From: Candidatus Izemoplasma sp.
GTDB lineage: Bacteria; Bacillota_I; Bacilli_A; Izemoplasmatales; Izemoplasmataceae
DNA length: 7,935 bases
Reading direction: 5' to 3'
Assembly: GCA_007116205.1 (NCBI GenBank)
Contig: SKIY01000028.1
Location: forward strand, 1-7,935
Shown here piece after piece: positions 6,525-7,935 of the stretch (position 1 is the first letter of the stretch; the number at the start of each line of letters is the position of its first letter). The notes beneath the pieces are model-generated. The model did not search any database, had not been told where the DNA came from, and saw nothing but the letters and a program-made list of their open reading frames with translations. The translations under genes and the position numbers were made by a program.

Positions 6525-6543
6525 CAAAAGAGCCCTTGTTTAC
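6520..6543. repeat. Inverted repeat over the fba -35 region
   Basis: GTAAACAA (6520-6527) and TTGTTTAC (6536-6543) form a perfect 8-bp inverted repeat with an 8-base spacer. One arm overlaps the -35 hexamer and the other is the promoter-proximal half of the cre site, so it could be an operator or a second CcpA half-site. Confidence 0.7.
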
Positions 6544-6551
6544 GCTTACAT
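6536..6551 (-). promoter_or_regulatory. CcpA-type cre site upstream of the fba promoter
   Basis: On the minus strand ATGTAAGCGTAAACAA fits all 16 positions of the consensus WTGNAARCGNWWWCAW. Its centre lies about 54 bases upstream of the predicted transcription start. In Bacillus, cre sites near this position (as at ackA) serve activation by CcpA, whereas sites over or after the promoter repress. Activation of a glycolytic gene by sugar is therefore the natural inference, provided the organism has CcpA. Confidence 0.75.
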
Positions 6552-6582
6552 AAAAAAGCACAACGCTACTCAGCGTTGTGCT
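6551..6582 (-). terminator. Intrinsic terminator after pmbA
   Basis: A perfect 11-bp stem, AGCACAACGCT and AGCGTTGTGCT around a four-base loop, is followed on the minus strand by a run of six T. It lies six bases after the pmbA stop and is the strongest terminator in the window, insulating fba from the tldD-pmbA transcript. Its T-run directly abuts the cre site. Confidence 0.93.
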
Positions 6583-6588
6583 CCTTAT

Positions 6589-7902
6589 TTATTCTCCTGA
6601 AATTGCTAATGAACCAATTTTCAGTGATGGGCTTCCGATAAAGCTAAAGCCGAATTTCAAATCATCACATATATCAGTAACATCTTTTAATAATGTTAAA
6701 TAGTTCCCTGCTACAGTAATAAGTGCTAGTGGTTTTACAATTTTACCATTTTCCACATAATAACCGTTTGCTTGAAGGCTAAAGTCGCCACTAATTGCAT
6801 TGGTTCCTGAATGGGTTCCTTGTAAATCAGAAATTATAATGCCTTTTTCCATGTTTTTAACCACTTCATCATAGGAAGCATCACCATTTGCGATATGGAA
6901 ATTCGTCGGTGAAATACCACCTCTAAATCCATTTCCCGTTGATGTAGTGTTTGCTTTTTTTGCGGTTTTCAAGTTATGCATATACCCCGTTAATTTTCCT
7001 TTTGAAACGAGCTCTTTATAATCCGTTCTCACACCTTCATCATCGAAGGACCCGCTTTTCGGACTTTTCTTACGGAATGGATCATCAACAATCGTAATGT
7101 TGCTGTTAGCAATGTCTTCGCCAACTTTATCAATAAGTTTTGACATCCCTTTTTGCACACTTTCAGCACTAAACATAGGCATATATGCAGCGAGTAAAGA
7201 TGCGCTAGCTGTATTTTGTAAAACAACCTCATATTTACCTGATTTAATTGATTTAGCGCCTAAAAGCGATACAGCTTTTTCTACACAGTTTTTAGCAATT
7301 TCATCTAAATCAAAATCACTAATAACATTCGAATGTTCTAACTCATAAGAAGATCTTGAATCTCCGTCCTCGCGCGCCACAACATGTCCACCAAGTACCG
7401 CGTGATTTAACTCTTTTTCAAGATTTAAGCCTTTCGAGTTTTGAATAAGTACACGTTTTCTCACGTGATGAAAAAATGCTTCGCTTATATCAACGCGTTC
7501 ATCAATCGCTCGAATACGCTTTTCAAGGTCAAATACTAACTGAATTTTATCTTTCACATCCATGGTTTCTAATGCTTCTTGATATAATCCTTCAACCTCT
7601 TTATATGCGTCGCTACCCTCATAAATAAAAACTTCGTCTTTTGATTCGATTAATGATGCACTCTTTATAATTTCATCAACCCATTGATCAAATGCATCTT
7701 CATTGATTACTTCGGTTCTCATTTTACCCATTTTACCATTATAAATACCTTGAACCGTAAGTTCTCGGGAATCAGCCATTTGATGTTTCTCTAAATCACC
7801 TTTAAAAACTTCTAAATCAAGTTGCTGTGATTCTTCTAAATAGATCTGAATCGCTTCAATACCTTTATCTTTTGCTTTTTTGAATAATAGATCAAAATTC
7901 AT
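6589..7902 (-). CDS. pmbA: PmbA/TldE-type subunit of the TldD-PmbA metalloprotease
   Basis: PmbA (TldE) is the non-catalytic partner of TldD; in Escherichia coli the pair matures microcin B17 and degrades CcdA, cutting unfolded peptides in a cytoplasmic chamber. The 437 residues match the family. The N-terminal domain spans about 1-190 (including IQIYLEESQQLDLEVFKGDLE and ELTVQGIYNGKMG). The C-terminal beta-rich domain carries the PmbA-type GSFDDEGVRT (GSFDDEG at 284-290), GYMHNLKTAKK, STGNG (321-325), and GTHSGTNAISGDFSLQANGYYVENG followed by ITVAGN. The HExxxH zinc motif of TldD is absent, as expected for this subunit. The ATG at 7902 shares its A with the tldD stop (TAATG), so the two are translationally coupled; AAGGGG lies upstream. 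The natural substrate here is unknown; no peptide precursor gene is seen in the window. Confidence 0.95.
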   Translation of the reverse strand: MNFDLLFKKAKDKGIEAIQIYLEESQQLDLEVFKGDLEKHQMADSRELTVQGIYNGKMGKMRTEVINEDAFDQWVDEIIKSASLIESKDEVFIYEGSDAYKEVEGLYQEALETMDVKDKIQLVFDLEKRIRAIDERVDISEAFFHHVRKRVLIQNSKGLNLEKELNHAVLGGHVVAREDGDSRSSYELEHSNVISDFDLDEIAKNCVEKAVSLLGAKSIKSGKYEVVLQNTASASLLAAYMPMFSAESVQKGMSKLIDKVGEDIANSNITIVDDPFRKKSPKSGSFDDEGVRTDYKELVSKGKLTGYMHNLKTAKKANTTSTGNGFRGGISPTNFHIANGDASYDEVVKNMEKGIIISDLQGTHSGTNAISGDFSLQANGYYVENGKIVKPLALITVAGNYLTLLKDVTDICDDLKFGFSFIGSPSLKIGSLAISGE

Positions 7903-7935
7903 TAGTTAGCCCCCTTGCTTCCACCAACAGTCATA
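7902..7935 (-). CDS. tldD: TldD metalloprotease subunit, last 10 codons only
   Basis: The frame entering from the right edge on the minus strand ends MTVGGSKGAN followed by TAA. The TVGG stretch matches the usual C-terminal ending of TldD (LTVGG plus a few residues), and the neighbour is its partner pmbA. The rest of the gene, including the catalytic HExxxH, lies outside the window. The stop overlaps the pmbA start by one base. The call rests on few residues plus context, but the fit is good. Confidence 0.8.
   Translation of the reverse strand, partial: MTVGGSKGAN

Noticed and set aside
7097..7348. Plus-strand 83-residue frame inside pmbA
   Set aside because: It is antisense to conserved coding sequence and has no start signal.

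Overview
The window is low-GC and densely packed, and reads like a chromosome segment of a low-GC Gram-positive (Bacillota) or an Acholeplasma/Izemoplasma-type Mollicute. Supporting signs are strong AGGAGG-type ribosome binding sites, hairpin-plus-T-run terminators, a textbook TTTACA-17-TATAAT promoter and a perfect match to the CcpA cre consensus. UGA is not read as Trp: the genes are open in the standard code, the Trp codons I checked are TGG, and all nine visible stops are TAA. I see no tRNA, rRNA, CRISPR array, insertion sequence or phage gene.

Layout. Plus strand, 1-3451: the 3' part of a metal (probably zinc) ABC transporter binding lipoprotein with an Asp/His repeat, then lysS (lysyl-tRNA synthetase), a hairpin terminator, and cysK (cysteine synthase). 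Minus strand, 7935-3454, in order of transcription: the last 10 codons of tldD, pmbA/tldE, a terminator, a cre site and promoter, fba (class II fructose-bisphosphate aldolase), an unrecognised acidic helical protein, cysE (serine acetyltransferase), a hairpin, and a radical SAM protein of the COG0731 type. The two strands converge at about 3450 on one shared bidirectional terminator.

How the genes work together. CysE makes O-acetylserine from serine and acetyl-CoA, and CysK converts it to cysteine with sulfide. The two genes lie about 1 kb apart on opposite strands with the radical SAM gene between them. TldD and PmbA/TldE form a known heteromeric protease. fba has its own glycolysis-type promoter with a cre placed where CcpA usually activates, and the acidic protein and cysE follow with short gaps, so they may share that transcript.

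Most of the window is ordinary core metabolism. The items most worth a second look are the metal-binding protein, whose third and fourth ligand positions look non-canonical; the fba control region; the acidic unknown protein tied to fba; and two terminator-like hairpins placed directly before the ribosome binding sites of cysK and the radical SAM gene, leaving no room for a promoter. I see no convincing evidence of a wholly new multi-gene system.
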